DNA from: Pikeienuella litoralis
Lineage (GTDB): Bacteria > Pseudomonadota > Alphaproteobacteria > Rhodobacterales > Rhodobacteraceae
Reading direction: 5' to 3'
Assembly (NCBI RefSeq): GCF_037646705.1
Contig: NZ_JBBHER010000001.1
Location: 179,232 to 243,231 of the forward strand
Length of the DNA stretch: 64,000 nt
Positions 1 to 9,600 of the stretch are shown piece after piece. Each line of letters opens with the position of its first letter. Within the stretch, counting starts at the first letter, position 1. The notes under the pieces are model-generated. The model was given only the letters and a program-made list of their open reading frames with translations, did no database searches and was not told the DNA's origin. The position numbers and the translations under genes are program-made.

Positions 1-92
1 GACGTCACGGAGGCGGCGGCGATCCACAGAACCGTCAGCAGAACGCCGAGGGACAGGCCCAGCCGCGCCTGCAGGCTCCGTGGCGGCCTCAT
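1..92 (-). CDS. Sensor histidine kinase, N-terminal fragment
   Basis: Only the first 30 codons lie in the window; the gene continues past base 1. The visible start, MRPPRSLQARLGLSLGVLLT, is a short basic stretch followed by a hydrophobic segment (LGVLLTVLWIAAASV), as in the first transmembrane helix of an inner-membrane sensor kinase. Its ATG overlaps the stop of the response regulator upstream (ATGA), so the two are translationally coupled as a regulator-kinase pair. No kinase domain is visible, so the call rests on position and the membrane segment. Confidence 0.6.
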   Translation of the reverse strand, partial: MRPPRSLQARLGLSLGVLLTVLWIAAASVT

Positions 93-748
93 GGTGTCCC
101 CAGCCGATAGCCGAGGCCGCGTTCGGTCTCGATGAACTTTGGCCCCAGCTTCTTGCGCAGGCGGCTGACATGGACCTCGATGGTGTTGCTCTCCACCTCC
201 GAGTCGAAGGCGTAGAGCTTCTCCTCCAGCTGCGGCTTGGACAGAAGCTGCCCGGGGCGGGACAGGAACGCTTCGAAGAGCGCCCATTCGCGAGCGGTCA
301 GCTGAACCGGTTTTCCGTCGCGGCGGACGCTGCGTGCGGCGAGGTCGATCTCAAGTGCCCCGTGGGTGACGATCGGATTCGGGTTGCCGGAGTAGCGCCG
401 GGCGACCGAGCCGATCCGCGCGGAAAGCTCGGCAAGGTCGAACGGCTTCACGAGGTAGTCGTCGGCGCCCGCGTTGAGCCCCTCGATCCGGTCCGAAATC
501 TGGTCGAGCGCGGTGAGGATGATCACCGGCGTCACGTCGCCCTGCGCGCGCAGGCTCTTCAGGAAGCCGATGCCGCGGCCATCGGGCAGCATCAGATCGA
601 GCAGCGCCAGATCGTAGGCGGCGCCCGCCATGGCGTCCTTCGCCTCATCGAGCCGCGTGACCCAGTCGACCGAGTGGCCGTCGCCCGCGATCTGGTCCCG
701 CACGGCGGCGCCCAGCACGGTGTCGTCCTCGATCAGCAGGATGCGCAT
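89..748 (-). CDS. OmpR/PhoB-family response regulator
   Basis: A 219-aa two-domain regulator. The N-terminal receiver domain has the acidic pair in LLIEDD, the phosphoacceptor Asp in LALLDLMLPDG and the conserved Lys in DDYLVKPFDL. The C-terminal winged helix contains SNTIEVHVSRLRKKLG and ends in GLGYRLGTP. It resembles the QseB/PmrA/TctD group. An upstream in-frame start at 802 would add 18 residues before the receiver; the start at MRILLIEDD, with GGAACGGGA ahead of it, fits the family better. It is coupled to the kinase gene and divergent from the PepSY/flavocytochrome operon. Tandem CTGAC repeats 46-100 bp upstream suggest autoregulation. The signal sensed is unknown. Confidence 0.93.
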   Translation of the reverse strand: MRILLIEDDTVLGAAVRDQIAGDGHSVDWVTRLDEAKDAMAGAAYDLALLDLMLPDGRGIGFLKSLRAQGDVTPVIILTALDQISDRIEGLNAGADDYLVKPFDLAELSARIGSVARRYSGNPNPIVTHGALEIDLAARSVRRDGKPVQLTAREWALFEAFLSRPGQLLSKPQLEEKLYAFDSEVESNTIEVHVSRLRKKLGPKFIETERGLGYRLGTP

Positions 749-793
749 CTCTGGTCCCGTTCCTTTCGCGATGACCCTCCATGATCCGTCCGG

Positions 794-842
794 CTGACGC
801 AAACCTGACGGCGCCAGGGCCCGCGCGTCAGGCTCCTGTCAG
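794..842. promoter_or_regulatory. Probable response-regulator operator: inverted pair of tandem repeats
   Basis: CTGAC occurs at 794-798 and again at 805-809 (11-bp period). Its reverse complement GTCAG occurs at 827-831 and 838-842, also with an 11-bp period. Each pair is a direct repeat on one face of the helix, the usual layout for an OmpR/PhoB-family dimer, and the two pairs face away from each other toward the divergent genes. A further single GTCAG lies at 863-867. Binding by the adjacent regulator is inferred from position. Confidence 0.6.
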
Positions 843-893
843 CTTCGCCCGGCATGAGATGCGTCAGGATCAACGCGGCAAGGAGTTTGGCTC

Positions 894-1211
894 ATGAAGA
901 AGACATTGACAATTCTCGGCTTTCTCGCGGTCTTCTCGGCCGGGGCGGCGTCGGCTGACGACGACTGCTTCGTGCCGATGGCGGACTGGCAGCCGCGGGA
1001 CGCCGTGGCGCGGCTGGCCGAAGAGAACGGCTGGAAGGTTCGCCGCATCAAGATCGACGACGGCTGTTATGAGATCGACGGCCATGACGCCGAGGGGCGC
1101 CCGATCGAGGTGACGGTTCATCCCGGCACGCTGCAGGTGATCGAATTCGAATACGAGGACGATGATGACGATCGCCCCCGCAGGGATCGGGGTGTGAAAA
1201 GCAATGACTGA
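894..1211 (+). CDS. Periplasmic PepSY-domain protein
   Basis: A 105-aa protein with a cleavable signal peptide (KKTLTILGFLAVFSAGAASA, mature from about residue 22) and one PepSY-like domain; GCYEIDGHDAEGRPIEVTVHPG is the typical strand pattern. The tail is very acidic (EYEDDDDDRPRRDR), which could bind cations. AAGGAG precedes the ATG. It overlaps the start of the flavocytochrome gene by 8 bp, so the two are one operon. PepSY proteins next to ferric-reductase-like proteins and OmpR-type regulators are a common arrangement in Alphaproteobacteria; the molecular role is not established. Confidence 0.85.
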   Translation: MKKTLTILGFLAVFSAGAASADDDCFVPMADWQPRDAVARLAEENGWKVRRIKIDDGCYEIDGHDAEGRPIEVTVHPGTLQVIEFEYEDDDDDRPRRDRGVKSND

Positions 1212-2559
1212 TGCGGCGCGCCAGGCGAGCACGGTTCGCCTGGCTCCGGGCCGTCGCTCCACCCGCTGGCGCTCGGCCGGCGGCGACGCCCTGCGTTTGA
1301 TCGGCCCCTTGCTGGCCGCGACGCCATGCGTTCTGGCGGGCGTTCTCGGCCTCGCCGCTTACGCGCCCTATGGCGCGGATGCGGCCATCGGGGTCGGCGT
1401 CGGGGCCGCGGCGCTCGTCGCCATGAGCGAGGCCCTGATCCTCGCGGCGCGCCCGCGCCTGCTGGAGCCGTTGTTTGGCGGGCTCGACCGCATGTATCGG
1501 GCGCACAAGTGGCTGGGCGTATCCGCATTGATCCTGATGATCCTGCACGACCAGTTCGAGCCCGATTTCGGGCGCGCGGTCCGGGAGACGGGCCTGGGCG
1601 AGCTGGCCGGCGACGCAGGCGGGCTCGCCTTCAATGCGCTGCTTGCGCTGATCGCGATCAGCTGGTTCCGGCGGCTGCCATTCATCCGGCTGGAGATTCC
1701 CTATCAGCTCTGGCGGTTCAGCCATCGCTTCATGGGCGCCCTGTTCGCCGTCGTCGTGTTTCACCAGTTCTTCGTCGATACGCCGACCGGGGCCGGGCCG
1801 TCGCTCTCGGCGCTTCTGAACACGTTCGGCGCGGCGGGGGTGATCGCCTGGATTCATACCGAATTCGTCGCGCCGCGCCTGCGGCGGAGGGAGTTCACGG
1901 TCAGCGAGGTCAGCCGGCTTGGAGACACCACCGCGGTGACTTTGACGCCCAAGGGGCGGGCCATGCGCTGGCGGCCGGGGCAATTCGCCTTTTTCAGCGC
2001 GCCTGAGGCGGGATTGTCCGAGCCGCATCCCTTCACGATCGTCGGCGCCCCGCGCCCCGACGGCGCGCTGACGCTGGCCATCCGCGCGCTCGGCGGCTGG
2101 ACCCGGCGCCTGCCCGGCGCCTTGCGGGCCGGGATGAGCGTGCGGGTCGAAGGGCCCTATGGCCGGTTCGACTTCCGCGAGGGCGGCGCGCGCCAGATCT
2201 GGCTCGCCGGCGGCGTCGGCGTCACGCCGTTCCTCGCATGGGCGGAGAGCCTGACCGAGGCGGAGCGGCGCGACATTCACCTCGTTTATTGCGTCCGCGC
2301 GCCCGAAGACGCGATCGGGGTGGAGACCCTGAAGGCGGCGGCCGCGCGCAATCCGCGGTTCAGCTTCAAGGTGGTTCCGACCGCGCGCGACGGTCGCCTG
2401 ACCGCCGAGCGTCTGATCGAAACGGCGCCGTTCGCGGTCGGAAAGGCCGACCTCTGGTTCTGCGGCCCGCCGGGTCTGAAGGCTGGGGTCCTCAAAGGGC
2501 TGAAGGCGTTGGGCCAGACGCCGCGCCGGGTGCGTTTCGAGCATTTCGAATTTGCTTGA
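1204..2559 (+). CDS. Ferric-reductase-like transmembrane flavocytochrome
   Basis: A 451-aa membrane oxidoreductase. The N-terminal half (about 30-225) has several hydrophobic helices with histidines placed for haem binding (MYRAHKWLGV, LMILHDQFE, RFSHRFMG, VVVFHQFF), the ferric-reductase-like domain. The C-terminal half (about 230-451) is a ferredoxin-reductase-type module with an FAD motif (EPHPFTIVGAP), an NAD(P)-binding glycine stretch (IWLAGGVGVTPFLAW) and a terminal WFCGPPGL. It should move electrons from cytoplasmic NAD(P)H to an acceptor across the inner membrane. It is co-transcribed with the PepSY gene. The physiological acceptor (ferric iron, oxygen or a partner protein) cannot be told. 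Confidence 0.88.
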   Translation: MTDAARQASTVRLAPGRRSTRWRSAGGDALRLIGPLLAATPCVLAGVLGLAAYAPYGADAAIGVGVGAAALVAMSEALILAARPRLLEPLFGGLDRMYRAHKWLGVSALILMILHDQFEPDFGRAVRETGLGELAGDAGGLAFNALLALIAISWFRRLPFIRLEIPYQLWRFSHRFMGALFAVVVFHQFFVDTPTGAGPSLSALLNTFGAAGVIAWIHTEFVAPRLRRREFTVSEVSRLGDTTAVTLTPKGRAMRWRPGQFAFFSAPEAGLSEPHPFTIVGAPRPDGALTLAIRALGGWTRRLPGALRAGMSVRVEGPYGRFDFREGGARQIWLAGGVGVTPFLAWAESLTEAERRDIHLVYCVRAPEDAIGVETLKAAAARNPRFSFKVVPTARDGRLTAERLIETAPFAVGKADLWFCGPPGLKAGVLKGLKALGQTPRRVRFEHFEFA

Positions 2560-2667
2560 GGCGCGGCCCTTCCTGACGGCGAGCCGAAGCGGGACTGTCC
2601 GCGCTGTCAGGCCTCTCTCGGGCCGGATTCCCAGATTGGTCTCGGCGAATGAAAGGAAAACCCCGCC

Positions 2668-2952
2668 ATGCGAGAGATCGACTCAAGGGCGCGAGCGGGC
2701 TCGGCCCCGCCGGTGTTGAAGCGCGCCCTGGGGGCGAGCCATTCGACGGCGATCCGCCGGATCGGCGCTTTCAAGGACGCGATCTCGCCCCGCGGCCCCG
2801 CCGAGGCTCCGGCGAAGAAGGCGCGCGACGCCGCGTCTTCGGCGACGCCAGCCGCCGCGCGCCCTCTCACGAGAGGCATTGCCGCCGTCAAGGCGAGGGC
2901 TCATGCTGGCAGACCCCGACATTCTTGTCCGGCAACCGGGTCGACGATGTGA
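2668..2952 (+). CDS. Possible small basic Ala/Pro-rich protein (uncertain)
   Basis: A 94-codon frame opening with ATG at 2668 behind a good ribosome site (AAAGGAAAA, 8 nt upstream). The product would be basic and rich in Ala, Pro and Arg, with no recognised domain. The third codon position is GC-rich for roughly the first 70 codons and then looks random. It ends inside the first codons of the ATPase gene. It could be a real small gene, a leader, or the frame-shifted N-terminus of the ATPase. No homologue is recognised. Confidence 0.3.
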   Translation: MREIDSRARAGSAPPVLKRALGASHSTAIRRIGAFKDAISPRGPAEAPAKKARDAASSATPAAARPLTRGIAAVKARAHAGRPRHSCPATGSTM

Positions 2953-4946
2953 GAAATCTGTTCGCCGCGGATCGCATGATGGCGCTGACCATCCTGACCG
3001 TCCTCGGGATGCTCATGGCCGTTCTCGGTCTATGGCCGCTGCGGGGCGTCGGCGCCGAGCTTTTCTCTCTCGCCGGTCTGGCGCTCGTATATCTGGCCGG
3101 GGGGCTGCCGGCGACATGGCGGGCGCTCGTCGCGCTCTGGGAAGATCATATTCTCGATATCGATCTGTTGATGGTCGTCGCGGCCATAGCGGCGGCGGTC
3201 GTCGGCGCGCCCTTCGAAGGCGCGGTGCTGCTCACCCTTTTCAGCGTCTCGACAACTCTGGAGGGCCGGGCGCTTGGGCGGGCGCGGCGCGCCGTCGAGG
3301 CCTTGATGGCGCTTCGTCCCGAGACGGCGTTGCGAAAGGCGCCCGATGGCGTCGTCACGGAGATTCCGGCCGCGGAGCTGAAGACGGGCGACATCGTCGT
3401 GTTGCGGCCGGGCGCGCGCGTGCCCGCCGACGCGGTGATCGTCAGCGGCCGCGGCTCGCTCGACGAGGCGAACATCACCGGCGAGTCCATGCCCGTCACC
3501 AAGCAGCGGGGCGCGCAGGTTTTCGAAGCGACGGTGAATATCGACGGCGTGCTTGAGGCGGCCGTCACCAAGACGGTCGAGGAAAGCACCGTCGCGCGGA
3601 TGATCGCCCTCGTGACCGAGGCGCAGGCCGCGAAGGCCCCGTCCGAACGCTTCAGCGCGTGGTTCGGGCGGCGATACACGATCGCGGTCATGGTCGGCGC
3701 CATTCTCGCCTTCGCGGTCTTCATCTGGCTTGGGCGCGACTGGCATGAGGCGCTCTACCGGGCCGCGACCCTGCTGGTGGCGGCGAGCCCCTGCGCGATC
3801 GTCATCTCGGTGCCCGCCGCGATCCTCTCCGCGCTTTCGGCCGCCGCGCGGGGGGGCGTGTTGTTCAAGGGCGGGGCCGCGCTCGAAACGCTCGCGGCGG
3901 TCGACACCTTCGCGTTCGACAAGACGGGAACGCTGACCACCGGCAAGGCGTCCGTCACCAGGCTGGTCGCGCTTGACGGCGATGAGCGGGGCTTCCTGTC
4001 CCTGCTGGCCGGCCTCGAGGCGCAGTCGGAGCATCCCAGCGGCGCGGCCATCCGGCGGGAGGCGACCATCCGCGGGAGCGAACCCGTCGAGGCGAGGAAC
4101 GTGATCAACTGGCCAAGCGAGGGGATCGTCGGCGACGCGGATGGCGGCAGGCTCTGGGCGGGCAATCCGCGCATGGCGGCGCGGATGGGGGCCTCGATCG
4201 ACCACGCGGCGGTGAGGGCGCTGGCGGAGAATACGCAGACCGTCATCTACTTCGGGCAGGGCGCCATGCTGCTCGGGGCCGTCAGCATCGCCGATCAGGC
4301 CCGCGCGAGCTCCGGACCTGCGCTCGCCGCGCTTCGGGAAGGCGGCGTCCGGAAGATCATCATGATGACCGGCGATCGCCGCCCGGTCGCGTTGCGGATT
4401 GGCGGCGAACTCGGCCTTCACGCCGACGAGATCCACGCCGACATGCTCCCCGAGGACAAGGTCCGCATGATCGGCGCGCTCGCGGCCAAGGGCAAGGTCG
4501 CGTTCGTCGGGGATGGCGTCAACGACGCGGCGGCGCTGGCGCGCGCGGATGTGGGGATCGCGATGGGCGCGGCGGGATCGGAGGTCGCGCTTCAGGCCGC
4601 CGACGTCGCGCTGCTGTCGGAGGACATCGGGCGGCTCGCGGAGGCGCATCGACTGGCGCGCCGAACCGCTGCGATCATCCGGCAGAACCTGATCTTCGCC
4701 ATGGGCGCCATGGTCGTGCTGGTGATTGGCGGATTGTTCTTCGATCTGCCCCTGCCGCTGGCCGTGGTCGGCCACGAAGGCGGCACGGTTCTGGTGGTGC
4801 TCAATGGCTTGCGCATGCTCCGGGCCTCCGTTCTGCATGGCGGAGCGAAGAAGCCCGACGCGGCCGGCGCGTCCATTCTCCCGGACCCGAGCCGGCCCGA
4901 CCCGCCGCGGTCCTACTGGAGAAAGATACAGAGGCGCGGGGGCTGA
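2949..4946 (+). CDS. P1B-4-type heavy-metal-exporting ATPase
   Basis: An integral-membrane P-type ATPase with the phosphorylation motif FDKTGTLTTGK (bases about 3915-3950), TGES in the actuator domain (about 3480), MTGDRRPVALRIG and VAFVGDGVNDAAALARAD in the ATP-binding domain. The ion path shows SPC (ASPCAIVISVPAA, near 3785) and HEGGT (near 4773), the pair that defines subgroup P1B-4 (Co2+, Fe2+, Ni2+ or Zn2+ export) rather than the CPC types for Cu or Zn/Cd. No N-terminal metal-binding domain is evident. The start is unsure: GTG 2949 gives 665 aa and ATG 2976 gives 656 aa, neither with a strong ribosome site. The upstream redox genes make iron or cobalt plausible substrates. Confidence 0.93.
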   Translation: MRNLFAADRMMALTILTVLGMLMAVLGLWPLRGVGAELFSLAGLALVYLAGGLPATWRALVALWEDHILDIDLLMVVAAIAAAVVGAPFEGAVLLTLFSVSTTLEGRALGRARRAVEALMALRPETALRKAPDGVVTEIPAAELKTGDIVVLRPGARVPADAVIVSGRGSLDEANITGESMPVTKQRGAQVFEATVNIDGVLEAAVTKTVEESTVARMIALVTEAQAAKAPSERFSAWFGRRYTIAVMVGAILAFAVFIWLGRDWHEALYRAATLLVAASPCAIVISVPAAILSALSAAARGGVLFKGGAALETLAAVDTFAFDKTGTLTTGKASVTRLVALDGDERGFLSLLAGLEAQSEHPSGAAIRREATIRGSEPVEARNVINWPSEGIVGDADGGRLWAGNPRMAARMGASIDHAAVRALAENTQTVIYFGQGAMLLGAVSIADQARASSGPALAALREGGVRKIIMMTGDRRPVALRIGGELGLHADEIHADMLPEDKVRMIGALAAKGKVAFVGDGVNDAAALARADVGIAMGAAGSEVALQAADVALLSEDIGRLAEAHRLARRTAAIIRQNLIFAMGAMVVLVIGGLFFDLPLPLAVVGHEGGTVLVVLNGLRMLRASVLHGGAKKPDAAGASILPDPSRPDPPRSYWRKIQRRGG

Positions 4947-5578
4947 CTTCTCCGCGCCGCCCGGTCCCGGCGTTTGATGGGATGGAGCGATTGCGCCGGT
5001 TTTCGCTCAACCAGACGCGCGCGCCGCATCGCTGTTCGGCCCTGAACGGCCTCCGCCCGGATCGGAGAACGGGACAAAGGATGCGGGAGCGCCGCCCGCA
5101 AGTTGCGGATGCCGCGCCAGATCGGCAGGGCCGACATCGTTCACGACTTGCGCACATATGCGTTCCGGGGGGCGAAACCGTCGCCGGATCGCTTGAAAGG
5201 CGCGGAATGGACCCCGTAAGCTGATCGGCGGATGCGGCGATCGACATGAACAAGGCTGCAGTCGCAGATCGCCCGTCAGGATGCTCGCAAATAGAAGGAT
5301 CCAGGCGCATATTGAGCTTTCGGCCCATCTCCAGCAGTTCGCCGTGCGGGCTTTGCGGTCGCCGTTCGGCGGCTTTTCTCGATCTGCGAAAGAGGCCGCC
5401 GGTAAAACCGCCGCGCCTGAAAGATCAAATCCGCTCGAAGAGAACGGCGGAGCAAGAAGATATGCCTGAACCGAGGGGCGCGAGAACTGTCGACGCTCGC
5501 GCCTATCCGCTATATGTTCGGCGCCGCATCCGGCGCGGAGGGCGGTGGGCGCCTGCGTGGGTGTTTTCGGAGCGATGA
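4947..5578. other. Long spacer without a convincing gene
   Basis: These 632 bases carry only short frames on both strands, none with a recognisable domain, good ribosome site and coding-like base use together. The one clear structure is an inverted repeat, GGCGCGAG (5477-5484) and CTCGCGCC (5496-5503), about 75 bp before the efflux adaptor gene; it could be an operator or a weak hairpin. The promoter of the efflux operon must lie in this region. Confidence 0.6.
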
Positions 5579-6664
5579 ATGGCGATCTGGCGGCAAGTGC
5601 TGATCCTTCTGATTCTGGCCGGGCTCGGCTATGGGGGCCTGCTCGGCTACGAGCGCTATTATGGCGCCGGGGAAGCGACGGAGGCTGGCGCCGAGCGGGC
5701 CCGGCGCGCCGCTTCGGTGGAGACTGCGATCGCGGAAATCATGACGCTGGAGCGCACCGTGGAGGCTGTGGGGACCACCCGCGCCCGGCGGTCGGTGAAA
5801 ATCACGCCGCTCGCTTCCGGCCGTCTGGTGGAGCTGGCGATCGACCCGGGCGACCGGGTCGAGGCGGGCGCGGTGCTCGCCCGCCTCGACGACGAGATCG
5901 AGCGCGCCGATCTTGTCGAAGCGGAGGCGCTGGCCGAGGAGCAGCGGAACGCGGTGGCGCGCGCCCGACGGCTTCGCGAGAGCAAGGCTGTCGCCGCGAT
6001 CGTGCTCGAGAAGGCCGTGGCCGGGCTCGCGGTGGCGGAGGCGGCGCTGGAGCGGGCGCAGCGGCGACTGGAGGACCGGGTGATCCGCGCGCCATTCGCC
6101 GGGCAAGTCGGCTTCACCGATGTCGATCTCGGCGCGCGGGTGAACGAGGGCGACGAACTGACCCGGCTTGACGACCTGACCGAGATCGAGGTGCAGTTCT
6201 CCTTGCCGGAGACGCTCTTCGCCGAGATCGCGAAAGGCATGCCGATCTCCGCCATCAGCGCCGCCTTCCCCGGCCGGACGTTCACGGGCGAGGTGGCCGC
6301 GATCGACAGTCGGATCGATCCGGTCGGGCGGTCTTTCAAGGTCCGCGCGACGATTCCCAATCCGGCGGGCGAGCTTCCGGCGGGGATGTTCATGTCGCTG
6401 TCGCTGACGTTGTCGGCGGAGCCGGCGCTGGTCGTTCCCGAAGAGGCCATCGTCGCGCAGGCGGCGGACACCTTCGTGTTCGTCGTCGCGGACGGCAAGG
6501 CTGTGCGCCGCGCGGTGAAGACCGGGCTTCGCAAGGAGGGGGTGATCGCCGTGACCGAGGGGCTCGCCCCCGGTGAAGCGGTGGTGACGCGGGGGCTTCA
6601 GAGCGTCAGGGACGGCGCGCCGGTCCGGGTGCTCGCGACCGCCGGCCAGGCGCTGAAGTCATGA
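5579..6664 (+). CDS. RND efflux periplasmic adaptor (membrane fusion protein)
   Basis: A 361-aa HlyD/AcrA-type adaptor. It begins with one membrane anchor (residues about 5-27, LILLILAGLGYGGLLGY). A lipoyl-like half-motif follows (VKITPLASGRLVELAIDPGDRVEAGAVLARLDD), then a helical hairpin of repeated Glu/Ala heptads (about 105-160), the second lipoyl half (RVIRAPFAGQVGFTDVDLGARVNEGDEL) and beta-barrel and membrane-proximal domains. It links the inner-membrane pump to an outer-membrane channel, which is not encoded here. It overlaps the pump gene by 4 bp (ATGA). ATG 5579 is favoured; an ATG at 5575 is out of frame. Confidence 0.92.
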   Translation: MAIWRQVLILLILAGLGYGGLLGYERYYGAGEATEAGAERARRAASVETAIAEIMTLERTVEAVGTTRARRSVKITPLASGRLVELAIDPGDRVEAGAVLARLDDEIERADLVEAEALAEEQRNAVARARRLRESKAVAAIVLEKAVAGLAVAEAALERAQRRLEDRVIRAPFAGQVGFTDVDLGARVNEGDELTRLDDLTEIEVQFSLPETLFAEIAKGMPISAISAAFPGRTFTGEVAAIDSRIDPVGRSFKVRATIPNPAGELPAGMFMSLSLTLSAEPALVVPEEAIVAQAADTFVFVVADGKAVRRAVKTGLRKEGVIAVTEGLAPGEAVVTRGLQSVRDGAPVRVLATAGQALKS

Positions 6665-9600
6665 CGCTTTCGGATATCTCGGTTCGCCGCCCGGTTCTGG
6701 CGGCGGTGGCGAGCCTGCTGATCCTTGTTTTTGGCGTCGCCGCGCTTCAGGATCTGCCGATCCGGGAGTTGCCCGATGTCGACACGGCGGTCGTCACCGT
6801 CACCACGACCTATCAGGGCGCGGCGTCGGAAGTGGTCGACACCGACATCACCGAGACGATCGAGGGCGCCGTCACGACCATCGCCGGGATCCGCTCGATC
6901 AGTTCCGAGAGCCGTCAGGGCCGCAGCCGGACCGTGATCGAGTTCGAAACCGGCCGCGATGTCGATATCGCCGCGAACGATGTTCGCGACGCCGTCGGCA
7001 GGGTGCTCTCGCGGCTGCCCGAGGAGGCGGACCAGCCGCAAGTGGTGAAAAGCGACGCCGACGGCGATCCGGTGATGCGCCTCGCCGTCACCTCCAGCCG
7101 GATGACCGCGGCGGAGATCACCGACTATATCGAGCGCTACATCACCGACCGGCTTTCCACGATAGACGGCGTCTCCACCATCAGCATCTACGGCGGCCGC
7201 CCGTTCGCGGTCCGGATCTGGCTGGACCGGCGGGCGCTGGCGGCGCGGAACCTGACCGTGGCGGATGTCGAAGCGACGCTCAGGCGCAACAATCTCGAAC
7301 TGCCGGCTGGCGAAGTGAAATCGGTGGAGCGTCAGCTGACCGTGCGGCTGAACAGCCGGCTGGGCTCGCTCGAGGATTTCCGCGATGTCGTCATCGACCG
7401 GGTCGCGGGATATCCGGTCCGTCTCGGCGATGTCGCGCGGGTCGTGGCGGGCGTAGAGGATGAGACCACCATCGTCCGCTCCGATGGCGAGGAGGCTGTC
7501 GGCATCGCGGTGCTGCGCCAGAGTCAGGCGAACACGCTGGCGATCTCGGAGGCGGTTCGCGCAGAAATCGAGGAAATCGCCCCCACGCTTCCGGAGGGCA
7601 TGGCGATCTCCATCGGCTCCGACGACGCGATCTTCGTCGGCGCGTCGATCAACGAAGTGAGCAAGGCGCTGATGATCTCGCTCGGGCTGGTGGTCATGGT
7701 GATCCTGGTCTTTCTCCGCTCGCTCCGGGCGACGCTGGTGCCGGCGATCACCATTCCGGTCGCGCTGGTCGGCTGCTTCATCCTGATCGGAGCTTTCGGG
7801 TTTTCAATCAACACGCTGACGCTTCTCGCGCTCCTGTTGGCCATCGGTCTCGTGGTCGACGACGCCATCGTGGTGCTGGAGAATATCCAGAGGCGGATCG
7901 AAGATGGGGAGAGCCCGCTCGCCGCGAGTTTCCGGGGCGCGCGTCAGGTGACCTTCGCGGTGATGGCGACGTCGCTCACGCTGATCGCCGTTTTCGTGCC
8001 GCTTTCCTTTCTTCCCGGTCAGGTCGGCCGCCTTTTCGTCGAGTTCGGTTTCGTCATGGCCAGCGCGGTGGCGATCTCCACGTTTGTGGCGCTGACCGCG
8101 TGCCCTGCGCTCTCGTCGAAGATCCTCTCGGCGCGAAAGCCGCGCGGCGGGGGCGCGGCCGCCCCGCGCAAGGGCCCGTTCATCCGCCTCTACCGGCGCG
8201 CGCTCCGCGCCGCGGTGCGTGCGCCGCTGGTCGTGATCGCCATCACTGTGGTTGTGACGCTCGGCGCGATTCCGATCTACGAGACGCTGCCGCGCGAGTT
8301 GACGCCGCCCGAGGATCGCGGCGTCGGCTTTGTGCCGCTGACGGCCCCGCAAGGGTCCACGCTTGAGCATACCGACATTGCGGCGCGGCAGGTCGAGGAG
8401 ATCCTGAAACCGTTTCGTGAAAGCGGCGAGATCGCGTCCGTCTTCACCTTTTCCGGCAGCTTCGGCCGCGCCTACCGCTCATTTGTCGTATTCCGCCTTG
8501 CGCCATGGGAGGAGCGCGAGCGCAACATCGCCGATATCGTCCGGGACATCGCGCCGGAGATGAGCCAGGTGACGGTCGCGCGCGGCTTTCCGGTCACGCC
8601 GGCGGGGCTCGGGCTTCGCGGCTCCTCGACGCCGGTCAGGATCGTCATCGGCGGCCCGGATTTCGAGAGCGTGAAGGAGTGGGCGGCGGCGATGCTGGAC
8701 GCGGCCAAGGAGAATCCCCGCCTGATCAACCCGGAGCTGGATTTCGAAGAGAACCTGCCTCAACTCGACATCACCATCGATCGGCGCCGGGCCGACGATC
8801 TCGGCATTTCGGCGGAAACCATCGCGTTGACGCTGCAGACCATGCTCGCCTCGCGCGAAGTGACCGGGTTCGTCAGCCGTGGGCGCGAATACCCGGTGCT
8901 GTTGCAGGCGGGAGACGACGACCGGCGCGCGCCGTCGGATATCACCAATATCTTCGTTCGCTCCGGCGACGGCGTGACGCTGGTCCCGCTCGGCGCGCTG
9001 GTGACGCTGGCCGAGACCGCGGCCGCGCCGTCGCTTCGCCGGTACGACCGGCTGCCCTCGATCCAGCTCTCGGCCGCGCTGGCGGAGGGTTACGATCTCG
9101 GCGCCGCGCTGACGTATCTGGACGACGCGGCGCGGGATATCCTGCCGGCGGAGGCGCAGCTCGGCTATGAGGGGCAATCGCGCGCCTTCAAGGACACGTC
9201 CGCCGGCGCGGGGTTCGTCTTCGGGCTGGCGCTGCTTGTCGTCTTCCTGGTGCTGGCGGCGCAGTTCGAAAGCTTCATCCACCCGATCGCGATCATGCTG
9301 ACCGTGCCGATCGGCCTCGCGGGCGCGATCTACGCGATGGCGCTCGGCGGGCTGTCTCTCAACATCTACAGTCAGATCGGCGTGATCCTGTTGATCGGGC
9401 TCGTGGCCAAGAACGGCATCCTGATCGTCGAATTCGCGAACCAGCTTCGGGACGAAGGGCTCGATGTGCGCGAGGCGGTGATCGAGGCGTCGGCGCTGCG
9501 CGCCCGGCCGATCGTGATGACGGCGATCTCCACGATTCTGGGCGCGCTGCCGCTGGTGCTGGCGAGCGGCGCCGGCGCGGAAAGCCGGATCGCCATCGGC

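Noticed and set aside
1048..2544. Long open frame on the minus strand opposite the flavocytochrome gene
   Set aside because: It is an antisense shadow produced by GC-rich codons. Its product is low-complexity Arg/Gly/Ala/Pro, while the plus-strand frame carries clear redox motifs.
2570..2611. Second response-regulator site before the P1B-4 ATPase (CCTGAC ... GTCAGG)
   Set aside because: Only single half-sites occur, without the 11-bp tandem partner, so it may just be a hairpin after the flavocytochrome gene.
3030..4838. 602-codon open frame antisense to the P-type ATPase
   Set aside because: The product is Arg/Asp/His-rich with no domain, and the opposite strand encodes an unmistakable ATPase.
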